Part shown: in pieces, positions 43,301-50,531 of the stretch
Layout of the letters: each line of letters begins with the position of its first letter
Numbering within the stretch: position 1 is the stretch's first letter
Assembly: GCA_017983635.1 (NCBI GenBank)
Contig: JAGOBA010000007.1
Location: 62,001-126,000 of the forward strand
Length of the DNA stretch: 64,000 nt
Source: Alphaproteobacteria bacterium
Lineage (GTDB): Bacteria > Pseudomonadota > Alphaproteobacteria > Micropepsales > Micropepsaceae
Reading direction: 5' to 3'
Made by a program: the position numbers and the translations under genes
Notes under the pieces: model-generated
The model's database searches: none
Seen by the model: only the letters and a program-made list of their open reading frames with translations
Told to the model about the DNA's origin: nothing

Positions 43301-43759
43301 CTGGGCATGGTCTTCATGCGCAATCGGAGCACCGAAGAGCGCCATGATGCCGTCGCCGGTGAACTTGTCGACGAAACCTTCGAAGCGCTCGACGCCTTCG
43401 GTCAGGATCGCGAAGAAGCGCGACATGATCTTCGAGAACGCTTCGGGATCGAGGCTCTCGGCCAGCTCCATGGACCCCTTTACATCGGCGAAGAGCACCG
43501 TGACCTGCTTGCGCTCGCCCTCCACCGCCGCCTTTGATTGGCGGATCTTGTCGGCGAGGTGCTTGGGGGTTTCGCGGGGTGGGGACGTGGGCGCCGGTCG
43601 CGCGGCGCCGTCAGCTTTCGCGCCGCATTCGAGACAGAATTTCGCGGCAGGCGGCAGGTCAGTTCCGCAGGCGGCGCAGCGCGCTGCGAGAGCGGTGCCA
43701 CACTCGACGCAGAACTTCGCGCGTTCAGGGTTGGCGCCGCCGCATTTTTTGCAGTTCAC
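40361..43759 (-). CDS. zinc-ribbon / class III adenylate cyclase / AAA ATPase / TPR regulator
   Basis: A 1132-aa multidomain protein. Residues 1-50 hold two zinc ribbons (CKKCGGAN...FCVECG; CAACGTD...FCLECG). About 80-260 is a class III nucleotide cyclase (VTVLFADVKGSMELAESLDP, FTGDGIMALFGAP, RMGLNSGEVVVG). About 280-620 is a STAND/AAA ATPase (SRFVGRERDMAVLTGALERA; Walker A DAGTGKS; ILMEDLHWFDGASDAF). The remaining third is TPR-like helical repeats. This is a signal-integrating cyclase family common in Proteobacteria and Actinobacteria. Input signal unknown; the metal-binding aspartates of the cyclase appear present. Confidence 0.9.
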   Translation of the reverse strand: MNCKKCGGANPERAKFCVECGTALAARCAACGTDLPPAAKFCLECGAKADGAARPAPTSPPRETPKHLADKIRQSKAAVEGERKQVTVLFADVKGSMELAESLDPEAFSKIMSRFFAILTEGVERFEGFVDKFTGDGIMALFGAPIAHEDHAQRACYAALHLKDEIARYATELKREHGLSFSTRMGLNSGEVVVGSISEDLRMDYTAQGHTVGLAQRMENLAEPNTCFVSANTAALARGYFDLEDMGEFRVKGVSHPMRVHRLNGMGNMRTRLDVSRSRGLSRFVGRERDMAVLTGALERARSGGGQVVGVVADAGTGKSRLCAEFLDGCRAQGIQILAGHGVAHGKSVPMLPMLELWRAFYGITDDDKPETARAKIAGRLLLMDEGFRDVLPLLFDVFGVPDPANPSPAMDPEQRQKRINGVVKRILHDPNYTGGTRVILMEDLHWFDGASDAFLETFVESVPATRDLWLLNFRPEYQARWMQRSYYQHFALQPLAPDAIRQLLHTELGNDASVAKLPEMIHTRTAGNPFFIEEVVQTLIEGGHLTGTRGAYRLATPVDALDVPPTVQAVLAARIDRLGEREKHVLQTAAVIGKTFSEPLLTRVIGSINALGETVLTQALSTLIASEFLFEAALYPEVQYSFKHPLTQEVAARSQLRDRKARVHAAVAQALEEAAGNLDERAADIAQHWAEAGDRGRAARWHRRAAEWAGLSDPREGLRHWRRVRELARGISDERERNELSLHACFQLLTFGWRIGGTEEEAATVYEEGRALAESLGDRRTLAMLVGLYGLVRVMVAGSAHDYVRYGVEGALLAEDGDAALRAAVGTFPAFGHYYSGKGQPALEWAARVLEATGSDNALGKDLTGYGPRVGMAFVRSIALCRLGHLKEAWRVLEEGERVAEEMCEREVSLWLKVVRSLLSDACGLSQSTLEHGRRGFDMGEKLGSGHSRVVAHFCLGVASMLAGQPAEAREFLSKGAAISQDGLAALGELPQVLCYLSRAQLALGERTEALTAARKGIELGSAGGCYYFEAQAQLALAAALMAADGEVPRTEIEAALARAEQLVDAIEGRSLSPQILEQRGRLAAACGDAAGATRLLHEALDLYRAIAATGHAERLERELNARRPAQSVLT

Positions 43760-43811
43760 TTTCAGGGCCTTTCAGCTTCCGCTCCCTCTTCAAGGCGCGG
43801 CTCTCGCGAAA

Positions 43812-44141
43812 CTAGCGAACTTCCAACAATTTCTCGCCGGCTGAGAGCCGCGCGACGATGGTCGGCCATATCGGTTCAAGGAGCGCCAACACCTCCTTTG
43901 TCGTGCCATTGCCGGTGCGAAGCCACACGACGCCCGGAGCGGTGGGGTGACGCCGCGCTAGATCGGCGAAGTCCTCGTCTTTGCTTACGACGACCGCGCC
44001 CATCTCACCAGCGCGTTGCCAGATGGATTTGTCGTTTGCTTGCGCCAATGCGAGGTCAAGAACGTGATCCGCAATGTGCCCCCTCGCGGCGATCCATGTT
44101 GCCAACGCCTTCGGGAGGTTCGTATCGACGAGAAACCGCAC
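43812..44141 (-). CDS. DUF5615 family PIN-like toxin
   Basis: A 109-aa PIN-like protein. FLVDTNLPKALATWIAARGH and VVVSKDEDFADLARRHPTAP with the acidic residues (D6, D-E-D) are the DUF5615 signature, as in predicted VapC-like ribonuclease toxins. The antitoxin-like DUF433 gene lies 6 nt upstream on the same strand, the standard order for this pair. Toxin activity is inferred from family context. Confidence 0.82.
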   Translation of the reverse strand: MRFLVDTNLPKALATWIAARGHIADHVLDLALAQANDKSIWQRAGEMGAVVVSKDEDFADLARRHPTAPGVVWLRTGNGTTKEVLALLEPIWPTIVARLSAGEKLLEVR

Positions 44142-44147
44142 GCCGCG

Positions 44148-44378
44148 CTAGCTCGCGCCGACGAGGACCGGGTGATCGACTTGGGTAGCAGCGTACTCCA
44201 AGCATGCTCGGATGTCGGCTGGTTCGAGGAAGGGGTAATCCTTGAGAATTTCCGGCTCGGCAGCGCCGCTGGCCAGCATGTCCAGCACATCTTTGACACG
44301 CAGCCGATAGCCGCGGACGCAAGGGCGACCGCCGCATTTGTCGGCTTCGAAGGTGATCCGGTGGAGTTCACTGGCCAT
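44148..44378 (-). CDS. DUF433 antitoxin
   Basis: A 76-aa protein MASELHRITFEADKCGGRPC, VRGYRLRVKDVLDMLASGAA, EILKDYPFLEPADIRACLEY: a complete DUF433 domain, the usual antitoxin for DUF5615 PIN-like toxins. The ATG at 44378 fits the domain start; an in-frame upstream ATG at 44420 adds unrelated residues. The gene diverges from the LexA-boxed DUF3631 gene by about 100 nt. Confidence 0.82.
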   Translation of the reverse strand: MASELHRITFEADKCGGRPCVRGYRLRVKDVLDMLASGAAEPEILKDYPFLEPADIRACLEYAATQVDHPVLVGAS

Positions 44379-44452
44379 GGTTTGAGTATGTGGGGGTGCG
44401 GCCGATTCTCGCAACCACAAAGGCGAGCGTGGTTCCAGATTCTACTTGCCTA

Positions 44453-44467
44453 GTTCCTATTTTGTTC
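44453..44467 (+). promoter_or_regulatory. predicted LexA (SOS) box
   Basis: GTTCCTATTTTGTTC, the alphaproteobacterial LexA direct repeat GTTC-N7-GTTC with an AT-rich spacer, ending 12 nt before the DUF3631 start at 44480, where a bound repressor would block initiation. Confidence 0.65.
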
Positions 44468-44479
44468 TATACTCCATCT

Positions 44480-45955
44480 ATGAGCAAAACTCGCCCCCGT
44501 TCCCCTCGCCGTGCGGCGTCGGCCGCGCTTCCGGTCCTCGCGATTGATGGGGAGGCGGCGCGGTTGGTGCTGGAGCGAGCCGGCTGGGTTTCAGGGCGTT
44601 ATCAGGCGGTCGTCCTCCCTGACCGGTTGGCGGTGGGGCAGCTCGCGCCGGTGTTGCGCAAGGTGCGTGAGCGGGCGGTGGTCGTTTGGGCGGCGCCAGG
44701 GCAAGCGGCGTTTGAGCGGGCGCAGCGGCGGGCGGAAATGTTGCTCAGCGCCGGTGTCTCCGCGGTCGGGATTGCGGCGCCCGCGAACGATAGCGGCGGC
44801 GATGTGGAGACCGTGATCGATGCAGCGCTGCAGGACGCGTTGTTGCGGGCGCTGCCGCAGCAAGGCTGCCGCGGGGCACGGCCTGTGTTGCCGCGGACCT
44901 CGGCCGTTGACGCGGGTCGCGTGTTGACGAGGGTGACTGCTTTCCTGACGCAGCATCTTGCGGCGGCGCCGGATCTCATCGAAACGATGGCACTCTGGTG
45001 TTTGCATGCGTGGTGCGTGCGCGCGCCGTCCCGGCCGTTCGAGCTGTCGCCGCGGTTGATCCTGCATGGTGAGGACGCGCGCGCCGATCATGCGCGGGCG
45101 TTGCGCATTCTGGCCTGGTTGACGCCGGCGCCACTGATCGTGTCGCGCACGGTCGCGGCGCATGTGCTGCCGATGATTGCGTCCGAGCAGCCGACGTTGC
45201 TTTTCGACGACATCGCGGGCGGCATGCTTTACCGGCGCGATATGCGCACGCTGATTGCCGCAGGCGCCATGCGCGACGGCATCTTCTTAGGCGCGCGCAC
45301 GCGGCGCAATCCGAGCGGGCGCGCGCCGTGCTTTGCGCCGACAGCGGTCGCCACAACAACGCCGCTGCCGGAGGACGTGCGGTTGCGTTCGATCGTGCTG
45401 CGGATGCCGGCGCTCAATTGCGCGCCGCGGCCGACGCCAGGTGACGCGCCGGAGGAGGTCTTGATGCTGCGCTCGGAAATGCAGGCGACGGCATCGGTTC
45501 TGGTCCGGCGCTTGGTCCGTGGGCGAGGCGAGCCGCCGCTCGCGTTCCCGCCGGCGGCACGGGAGAAGTGGTATCCGCTGCTCGCGGTCGGTGAAGCGAT
45601 CGGGGCCGAGGCCGGCGCGCAGGCTGCGCTAGCCGCGCAGTCGCGGGCGGTCGCGGAGACAACGACGGCAGTGTCGTTGCTGCAAGACTTGCACACGCTT
45701 TATCGCGACGCGGAGGAGCACATACCGACGGTGCGCATGATCGAGGACTTGGCGGGGCTTGGGCGGGCGGATCGGTTGTTTGATCCGCTGGAATTGGCGC
45801 GGCGGCTCCACTGCTTCGGCTTGAAGCCGGTGCCGGTCAGGCTCGGCGATGCGATCTTGCGCGGCTATCGTCTCGAAGAGCTTCAAGCTGCGTTTGCCCG
45901 CTATCTGATCACCTTCGATGCCGTTACAAGTTACGGCGATGTAGCGGCCGCGTAA
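44480..45955 (+). CDS. DUF3631 ATPase-like protein (stand-alone)
   Basis: A 491-aa protein. The middle (PTLLFDDIAGGMLYRRDMRT, LIAAGAMRDGIFLGARTRRN, LPEDVRLRSIVLRMP) matches the DUF3631 region found at the C-terminus of phage/plasmid primase-helicase proteins. Upstream residues 30-200 are low in motifs and I see no clear Walker A, so ATP hydrolysis is uncertain. Here the domain stands alone. ATG 44480 was chosen because a LexA-type GTTC-N7-GTTC lies just upstream. Stand-alone location next to a toxin-antitoxin pair and a REP-like nuclease block suggests acquired DNA. Confidence 0.65.
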   Translation: MSKTRPRSPRRAASAALPVLAIDGEAARLVLERAGWVSGRYQAVVLPDRLAVGQLAPVLRKVRERAVVVWAAPGQAAFERAQRRAEMLLSAGVSAVGIAAPANDSGGDVETVIDAALQDALLRALPQQGCRGARPVLPRTSAVDAGRVLTRVTAFLTQHLAAAPDLIETMALWCLHAWCVRAPSRPFELSPRLILHGEDARADHARALRILAWLTPAPLIVSRTVAAHVLPMIASEQPTLLFDDIAGGMLYRRDMRTLIAAGAMRDGIFLGARTRRNPSGRAPCFAPTAVATTTPLPEDVRLRSIVLRMPALNCAPRPTPGDAPEEVLMLRSEMQATASVLVRRLVRGRGEPPLAFPPAAREKWYPLLAVGEAIGAEAGAQAALAAQSRAVAETTTAVSLLQDLHTLYRDAEEHIPTVRMIEDLAGLGRADRLFDPLELARRLHCFGLKPVPVRLGDAILRGYRLEELQAAFARYLITFDAVTSYGDVAAA

Positions 45956-46065
45956 CGCCAAATTTCCCGCAAATCAGCCGTTGTTACGGCGTTGCGGGTG
46001 AATTTATGCAGAAATTCGCGCCACAGCGCCGAAAGTGAACGAGGCGATGACGAACGTGAGACACG

Positions 46066-46203
46066 CCCCCCCTCCACCATCGCTGCGCGATGGTCCCCCT
46101 CCCCCGCAAGCGGGTGAGGATCGCAAGCCGTCAAGTCCTGTGGTCCTCCCCCGCGAGCGGGGGAGGGGGACCATCGCGAAGCGATGGTGGAGGGGGTAAG
46201 TCA
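46066..46203. repeat. REP-like inverted-repeat block, left of DUF559 gene
   Basis: Two GC-rich units in opposite orientation: CCCCCTCCACCATCGC...CCTCCCCCGCAAGCGGG and CCCGCGAGCGGGGGAGG...CGATGGTGGAGGGGGTAAG. The same units occur at 46590-46725. The right end GGAGGGGGTAAGTCA abuts the GTG start at 46204. Confidence 0.8.
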
Positions 46204-46722
46204 GTGAGCGCCAAGCCGTCTCTCATCCGCCCCAACGAACTGAAATCGCGCGCCCTCGCGAAATCGCTATGCCGTTCGATGACCCACGCCGAAGCGTTGC
46301 TCTGGACTTACCTGCGCCGTGATGCGATCGACGGATTCCGCATTCGCCGACAGCATCCGATCGGTCCATATGTCGCCGACTTCGCCTGCACTACCGCGAG
46401 GCTTGTGATCGAGGTTGACGGCGCGACCCATGGGTCGGAGGCGCAAGTCGCGCATGACGCATGGCGGCGCGCCTTTTTCGCGGCGCACGGATGGCGAGAG
46501 ATTCGGTTTACGAACGGAGACGTCTATGGGGATTTGAACGGGGTGTTGGCGGCGATTTGGCATGAGGTGAAATTGGGGAGTCAGCAAGGCCCCCTCCACC
46601 GTCGCCTTCGGCGCCGGTCCCCCTCCCCCGCAAGCGGGGGCGGACCACAGCTCCCGACGCTTAGTGATCCTCCTCGCTTGCGGGGGAGGGGGACCATCGC
46701 GCAGCGATGGTGGAGGGGGTAA
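46204..46722 (+). CDS. DUF559 (Vsr-fold) endonuclease domain protein
   Basis: A 172-aa protein starting at GTG 46204 immediately after an inverted-repeat block. MTHAEALLWTYLRRDAIDGF, RIRRQHPIGPYVADFACTTA and RLVIEVDGATHG carry the Vsr-like nuclease core (Asp in VADFAC, Glu in VIEVDG). The C-terminal 44 or so residues (RRSPSPASGGGPQLPTLSDP...RWWRG) are translated from the downstream repeat, and the TAA stop is inside it. Family members are predicted nucleases; dependence on repeats is discussed as a finding. Confidence 0.8.
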   Translation: MSAKPSLIRPNELKSRALAKSLCRSMTHAEALLWTYLRRDAIDGFRIRRQHPIGPYVADFACTTARLVIEVDGATHGSEAQVAHDAWRRAFFAAHGWREIRFTNGDVYGDLNGVLAAIWHEVKLGSQQGPLHRRLRRRSPSPASGGGPQLPTLSDPPRLRGRGTIAQRWWRG

Positions 46723-46725
46723 GTC
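46590..46725. repeat. REP-like inverted-repeat block, right of DUF559 gene
   Basis: Same units as the left block: CCCCCTCCACCGTCGCC...CTCCCCCGCAAGCGGGGGCG, then CTTGCGGGGGAGGGGGACC...CGATGGTGGAGGGGGTAAG. It encodes the C-terminus and TAA of the DUF559 protein. Confidence 0.8.
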
Positions 46726-46728
46726 ACG

Positions 46729-47259
46729 ATGCCTGAGTATTCCGACGATTTGATCAAACGCGTGCTCGCCGCGACCAAAACCATCGCCATCGTCGGCGTC
46801 TCCGCCTCGCCCGCGAAGGCGTCGTTCATGGTGATGCGGTACCTGCAGAAAAAAGGCTATCGCTGCCTACCCGTTAACCCGGGGCTGGCCGGACAGTTGC
46901 TACTTGGGGAAAAGGTCTACCCTGATCTGAAATCGATCCCCGAGTCGGTCGATATGGTCGATATCTTCCGGAACGCCGAAGCGGCGGGCGGCGTGACCGA
47001 CGAGGCCATTGCGATCGGAGCGAAAGTGGTTTGGATGCAGCTGACCGTTATCAACGAGGCCGCCGCCAAGCGAGCAGAGGCGGCGGGCCTGACCGTCATC
47101 ATGGACCGGTGTCCGAAGATGGAATACTCGCGGTTTTCGGGTGAATTCGGGTGGGTCGGCAGAAACAGCCGAATCATCGACAATAGACGCAAGCACTTAG
47201 GCGCCGGCCGCGCCGCGGTTTCGCGGGCGCCGCTTGGCCGAGGAAAGGGTACGCTATGA
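46729..47259 (+). CDS. CoA-binding protein (YccU type)
   Basis: A 176-aa CoA-binding Rossmann-fold protein: TKTIAIVGVSASPAKASFMV, KKGYRCLPVNPGLAGQLLLG, AIAIGAKVVWMQLTVINEAA and LTVIMDRCPKME are the YccU/CoA-binding family blocks. The start at 46729 lies 3 nt beyond the repeat block. It overlaps metY by 4 nt (ATGA), so the two are cotranscribed. A C-terminal basic tail (GAGRAAVSRAPLGRGKGTL) is not part of the family and may be spurious or linker. Confidence 0.88.
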   Translation: MPEYSDDLIKRVLAATKTIAIVGVSASPAKASFMVMRYLQKKGYRCLPVNPGLAGQLLLGEKVYPDLKSIPESVDMVDIFRNAEAAGGVTDEAIAIGAKVVWMQLTVINEAAAKRAEAAGLTVIMDRCPKMEYSRFSGEFGWVGRNSRIIDNRRKHLGAGRAAVSRAPLGRGKGTL

Positions 47260-48548
47260 ACGTTCAATCGAAACTGTCGGAATACGGGTTCAATACGCTG
47301 TCCGTGCACGCGGGCGCCGCACCCGACCCGACGACCGGCGCGCGCGCGACGCCCATCTATCAGACGACCTCTTATGTGTTCGACGACGTGGATCACGCGG
47401 CGTCGCTGTTCGGGCTGCAGCAGTTCGGCAATATCTACACCCGCATCGGCAACCCGACGCAGGCGGTTCTCGAAGAACGCGTGGCGGCGCTTGAGGGCGG
47501 AACGGCGGCGCTCGCCACCGCGTCCGGCCACGCGGCGCAGCTGCTCGTGTTCCAAGCGCTGCTGCAGCCGGGCGACGAGTTCATCGCCGCGCGCCAGCTC
47601 TACGGCGGCTCGGTCAATCAGTTCGGGCAGGCGTTCAAGAGCTTCGGCTGGCACGTGAAGTGGGCCGACGCGCGCGATCCGGAAAGCTTCCGCCGGCAAC
47701 TGACCGCGAAGACGAAGGCGATCTTCATCGAGAGCATCGCGAACCCCGGCGGCGTGGTCGTCGACATCGAGGCGATCGGCGCGGTCGCGAAGGAAGCGGG
47801 ATTGCCGTTCATCGTCGACAACACGTTGGCAACGCCCTACCTGATCCGCCCGATCGAGTGGGGCGCGGATATCATCGTGCACTCGCTGACGAAGTTCTTG
47901 GGCGGCCACGGCACCTCGATCGGCGGCATCATCGTCGACGCGGGCTCGTTCGATTGGTCGCGCACGAAGAAGTTTCCGGTGCTGTCGGAGCCCTGCCCTT
48001 CTTATCAAGGCATCAAGCTGCACGAGACTTTCGGGGACATGGCGTTCGCGATCGCCTGCCGGGTGTTGGGCTTGCGCGATCTGGGGCCGGCGATCTCGCC
48101 GTTCAATGCGTTCTTGATCTTGAACGGGCTTGAGACGTTGCCCTTGCGCATGCAGCGGCACTGCGAGAACGCGAAGGCGGTGGCGCAGCATTTGAGCCGG
48201 CACGCGAAGGTGTCGTGGGTTTCCTACGCGAACCTGCCGAACGATCAGTGCTACGGCCTGGCGCAAACCTATTGCCCGAAAGGTGCGGGCGCCGTGTTCA
48301 CGTTCGGGGTGCGCGGCGGCTACGAGGCGGGCGTGAACCTGGTGAACAACGTGAAGCTAATCTCCCATTTGGCGAATGTGGGGGACACGCGCTCGCTCAT
48401 TATTCATCCCGCATCGACCACGCACCGGCAGCTTTCCGACGAACAGAAGAGCGCGGCGGGTGCCGGACCGGACGTGGTGCGGATCTCCGTCGGCATCGAG
48501 GACGTCGCCGACATCATTGCGGACTTGGATCAAGCCCTCGCGGCATAG
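47256..48548 (+). CDS. metY: O-acetylhomoserine sulfhydrylase/aminocarboxypropyltransferase
   Basis: A 430-aa PLP enzyme of the Cys/Met metabolism family. HAGAAPDPTTGARATPIYQT at the N-terminus, GNPTQAVLEERVAALEGGTA, and the PLP lysine in HSLTKFLGGHGTSIGG are diagnostic; the tail HPASTTHRQLSDEQ is typical of MetY. It makes homocysteine from O-acetylhomoserine and sulfide, or cysteine-family products. Coupled with the CoA-binding protein upstream. Confidence 0.92.
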   Translation: MNVQSKLSEYGFNTLSVHAGAAPDPTTGARATPIYQTTSYVFDDVDHAASLFGLQQFGNIYTRIGNPTQAVLEERVAALEGGTAALATASGHAAQLLVFQALLQPGDEFIAARQLYGGSVNQFGQAFKSFGWHVKWADARDPESFRRQLTAKTKAIFIESIANPGGVVVDIEAIGAVAKEAGLPFIVDNTLATPYLIRPIEWGADIIVHSLTKFLGGHGTSIGGIIVDAGSFDWSRTKKFPVLSEPCPSYQGIKLHETFGDMAFAIACRVLGLRDLGPAISPFNAFLILNGLETLPLRMQRHCENAKAVAQHLSRHAKVSWVSYANLPNDQCYGLAQTYCPKGAGAVFTFGVRGGYEAGVNLVNNVKLISHLANVGDTRSLIIHPASTTHRQLSDEQKSAAGAGPDVVRISVGIEDVADIIADLDQALAA

Positions 48549-48608
48549 GGGGCTTGAACCTGCCGCGTTTGGCAGCCAAGGTGGAGGGTCCTTAGTGAGG
48601 GTCCACAC

Positions 48609-49046
48609 GTGACCAACAGGCGGCTCGATCCGGCGACGTTTCAAGCGCTGCAAGCGCTTATCGCGCATGGCGGTCTACGCGTCGGCGAATGCCTTGCCCG
48701 CGCGATCCGCGAGCGGCGCCAAGAGATCGGCGTCACCGCCGCCCGCTTCGCCAACCACGGCATCGACGACATCGATGCCGTGGCGCGCGAGGGCGCGACG
48801 ATCTCGGCACCGATGCTCGTGAACCTCGCGGGCGCGCTGGACGTCGACCTCGTGTGGTTCATCGAACGGGAACCTGCGATGCTGAACCAACGCCCGGCCG
48901 ACACACTTGACGTGAACGGTGTGCTGCTCGGCACAGATGAGGGGCTCGAACTCCTCCGCGCCTTCGCCGCCATCCGCGACGAAGACGCGCGGAAGAAGGT
49001 GCTGGAGTTGGCGCAGCATTTTGCCGGTGTTAAGAACACAAACTGA
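48609..49046 (+). CDS. XRE-like regulator upstream of luxR
   Basis: A 145-aa protein. The middle part LARAIRERRQEIGVTAARFA then NHGIDDIDAVAREGATISAP resembles a degenerate XRE helix-turn-helix followed by LVNLAGALDVDLVWFIE, as in Alphaproteobacterial XRE regulators. The C-terminus GLELLRAFAAIRDEDARKKV then LELAQHFAG has the helical motif common at the end of those proteins. It precedes luxR by 12 nt, so it is probably cotranscribed. A similar C-terminal helix occurs in the 67-aa protein at 50521. Confidence 0.65.
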   Translation: MTNRRLDPATFQALQALIAHGGLRVGECLARAIRERRQEIGVTAARFANHGIDDIDAVAREGATISAPMLVNLAGALDVDLVWFIEREPAMLNQRPADTLDVNGVLLGTDEGLELLRAFAAIRDEDARKKVLELAQHFAGVKNTN

Positions 49047-49057
49047 AAGACTGCGCC

Positions 49058-49783
49058 ATGGCTTCTACGTTGAACAATTCGGTGCTCGACACGCTCCAGA
49101 GCTTGGAGCGGGCGCCAAGTGTTCTGAAAGTGAAAGAAGCATTTCGTGTCTTCGCCGAGGGTCATGGCCATACGTCCTTTATGTGCACGGACCCCCCTCG
49201 GCCCGACTCGATGACGGGCGGCGCGATTCTCTTCGACGAATGGCCGTCCGCGTGGCGGCGGCGCTACCTCTCCCGCAAGTACGTCCACCGTGACCCGATG
49301 GTGCTTGAGCTCACCCGCACCATTTCTCCCTTTACGTGGCAGGACGTGACCGAACGCCGAACCTACCCGAAGGCGGATTGGGAGATCGTCAGCGAGGCGT
49401 CCGCATGGGACATGCGCGCCGGTTTCGTCGTGCCGCTTCATTTGCCGGGGGGACGCATCCACGCCATGACCATGGCGGGCATCGAGCCGCGCACCGACTT
49501 GCAAGCGCGCGCCGAGCTTCACCTTGTCTCCATGTACGCACATGCACGAGCAAGCAGCCTGAAGAAAGGCGAACCCGAAGAGACGATCCGCCTGACCAAG
49601 CGCGAACGTGAGGTCCTGCGGTTCGTGGCCACCGGCAAGAGTGATTGGGAGGTGGCGAAAATTCTCGGTGTGTCTTCCAATGCCGTGCACAAGCACGTTG
49701 AAAACGTCAAGCGTCGCTTCGGTGTAGGCACGCGGATGCAGGCAGTCGTTAGGGCCATCCGTCAAGGCGACGTCGTTCCCTAG
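49058..49783 (+). CDS. LuxR family quorum-sensing regulator
   Basis: A 241-aa regulator. Residues about 20-165 form the autoinducer-binding domain with conserved W-Y-D-W-type positions (WPSAWRRRYLSRKYVHRDPM, FTWQDV, VPLHLPGGRIHAMTMAG). The C-terminal LuxR helix-turn-helix is LTKREREVLRFVATGKSDWE then VAKILGVSSNAVHKHVENVK. It is followed by a lux-box palindrome and luxI. Naming by function (cognate regulator of the adjacent LuxI) is inference; I would not assign a species-specific symbol. Confidence 0.92.
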   Translation: MASTLNNSVLDTLQSLERAPSVLKVKEAFRVFAEGHGHTSFMCTDPPRPDSMTGGAILFDEWPSAWRRRYLSRKYVHRDPMVLELTRTISPFTWQDVTERRTYPKADWEIVSEASAWDMRAGFVVPLHLPGGRIHAMTMAGIEPRTDLQARAELHLVSMYAHARASSLKKGEPEETIRLTKREREVLRFVATGKSDWEVAKILGVSSNAVHKHVENVKRRFGVGTRMQAVVRAIRQGDVVP

Positions 49784-49792
49784 CGGGTATCG

Positions 49793-49812
49793 AGGTACCT
49801 GATCAGGTACCT
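49793..49812 (+). promoter_or_regulatory. lux box (perfect 20-bp palindrome) before luxI
   Basis: AGGTACCTGATCAGGTACCT is perfectly self-complementary and lies 10 nt after the luxR stop, centred about 60 nt before the luxI start, the expected site for the LuxR-AHL complex at the luxI promoter. Confidence 0.8.
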
Positions 49813-49862
49813 TCTGAGCTCAGCCGGGATGCAAGGATTGCTCACCATTTCGGGAGCAACCC

Positions 49863-50531
49863 ATGCTGCATCTCATCGACTCGACGAACCGCGACACTCC
49901 GCGCAGTCAGCGCCTGCTCGAAGCATCTTATCGCGTTCGGCACGACGAATATGTCCATGGTCGCGGGTGGAAAGCACTGGAGAAACCGGACGGGCGCGAG
50001 GTCGATCAGTTCGACACTGTCGATGCCAGCTATTTGCTTTGGGCCGACGACGAGGAAGTGCTTGGCGGCGCGCGTCTTATTCCGACCGACCGGCCGCACC
50101 TGATGTCTGACGTCTTCCCGCACCTCGTCACGCTCGGCGCATTGCCCCGCGTTTCGAATGTCTGGGAACTCACCCGACTGTTCTCGACGCGTAAGGGCGA
50201 GAGCTCGGCCTGTAGAAGGCGCGTGACCGGCGACGTCTTCGCGGCGATGTTCGAGTTTGCGATCGCCTACGATCTGGAAGCGATCTCCATCGTTTGCGAC
50301 GCGTTCTTCGTTACGCGCTTCCTCGGCATGGGGCTTGAGGTCCGGCCGCTCGGCCTGCCGACGGCCTACGACGAGGGGACATGCATTGCAGTGCTCCTGC
50401 CGGCGAACTTAAAGCAATTGCGCATCGCCAGGGGCCCGAACCGAGGCACCGTATTGTTCGATGTCGATCCCCTGGGTCGCCCAGTGCCCCCGCCTGCGAT
50501 AGATCCGAGGCCTCCGATCCATGCCCACTGA
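49863..50531 (+). CDS. acyl-homoserine-lactone synthase (LuxI family)
   Basis: A 222-aa AHL synthase. ASYRVRHDEYVHGRGW (conserved R, F/Y, W), REVDQFDTVDASYLL (E-x-D-x-x-D), GGARLIPTDRPHLMSDVFP and NVWELTRLFSTRKG (E-x-x-R) are the catalytic blocks. It produces an N-acyl-homoserine lactone; the chain length cannot be predicted from sequence alone. Its promoter has a perfect lux box, so positive autoregulation by the upstream LuxR is likely. It overlaps the next small gene by 11 nt. Confidence 0.95.
   Translation: MLHLIDSTNRDTPRSQRLLEASYRVRHDEYVHGRGWKALEKPDGREVDQFDTVDASYLLWADDEEVLGGARLIPTDRPHLMSDVFPHLVTLGALPRVSNVWELTRLFSTRKGESSACRRRVTGDVFAAMFEFAIAYDLEAISIVCDAFFVTRFLGMGLEVRPLGLPTAYDEGTCIAVLLPANLKQLRIARGPNRGTVLFDVDPLGRPVPPPAIDPRPPIHAH

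Noticed and set aside
42005..43537. A 510-codon plus-strand frame antisense to the cyclase/AAA gene
   Set aside because: Same GC-bias artefact; the minus-strand protein has continuous recognised domains.
46066..46725. CRISPR array interpretation of the repeated GC-rich units
   Set aside because: Units are inverted pairs flanking one gene, not regularly spaced direct repeats with unique spacers.
46917..48266. A 449-codon minus-strand frame antisense to metY
   Set aside because: No recognisable domain; metY is unambiguous on the + strand.
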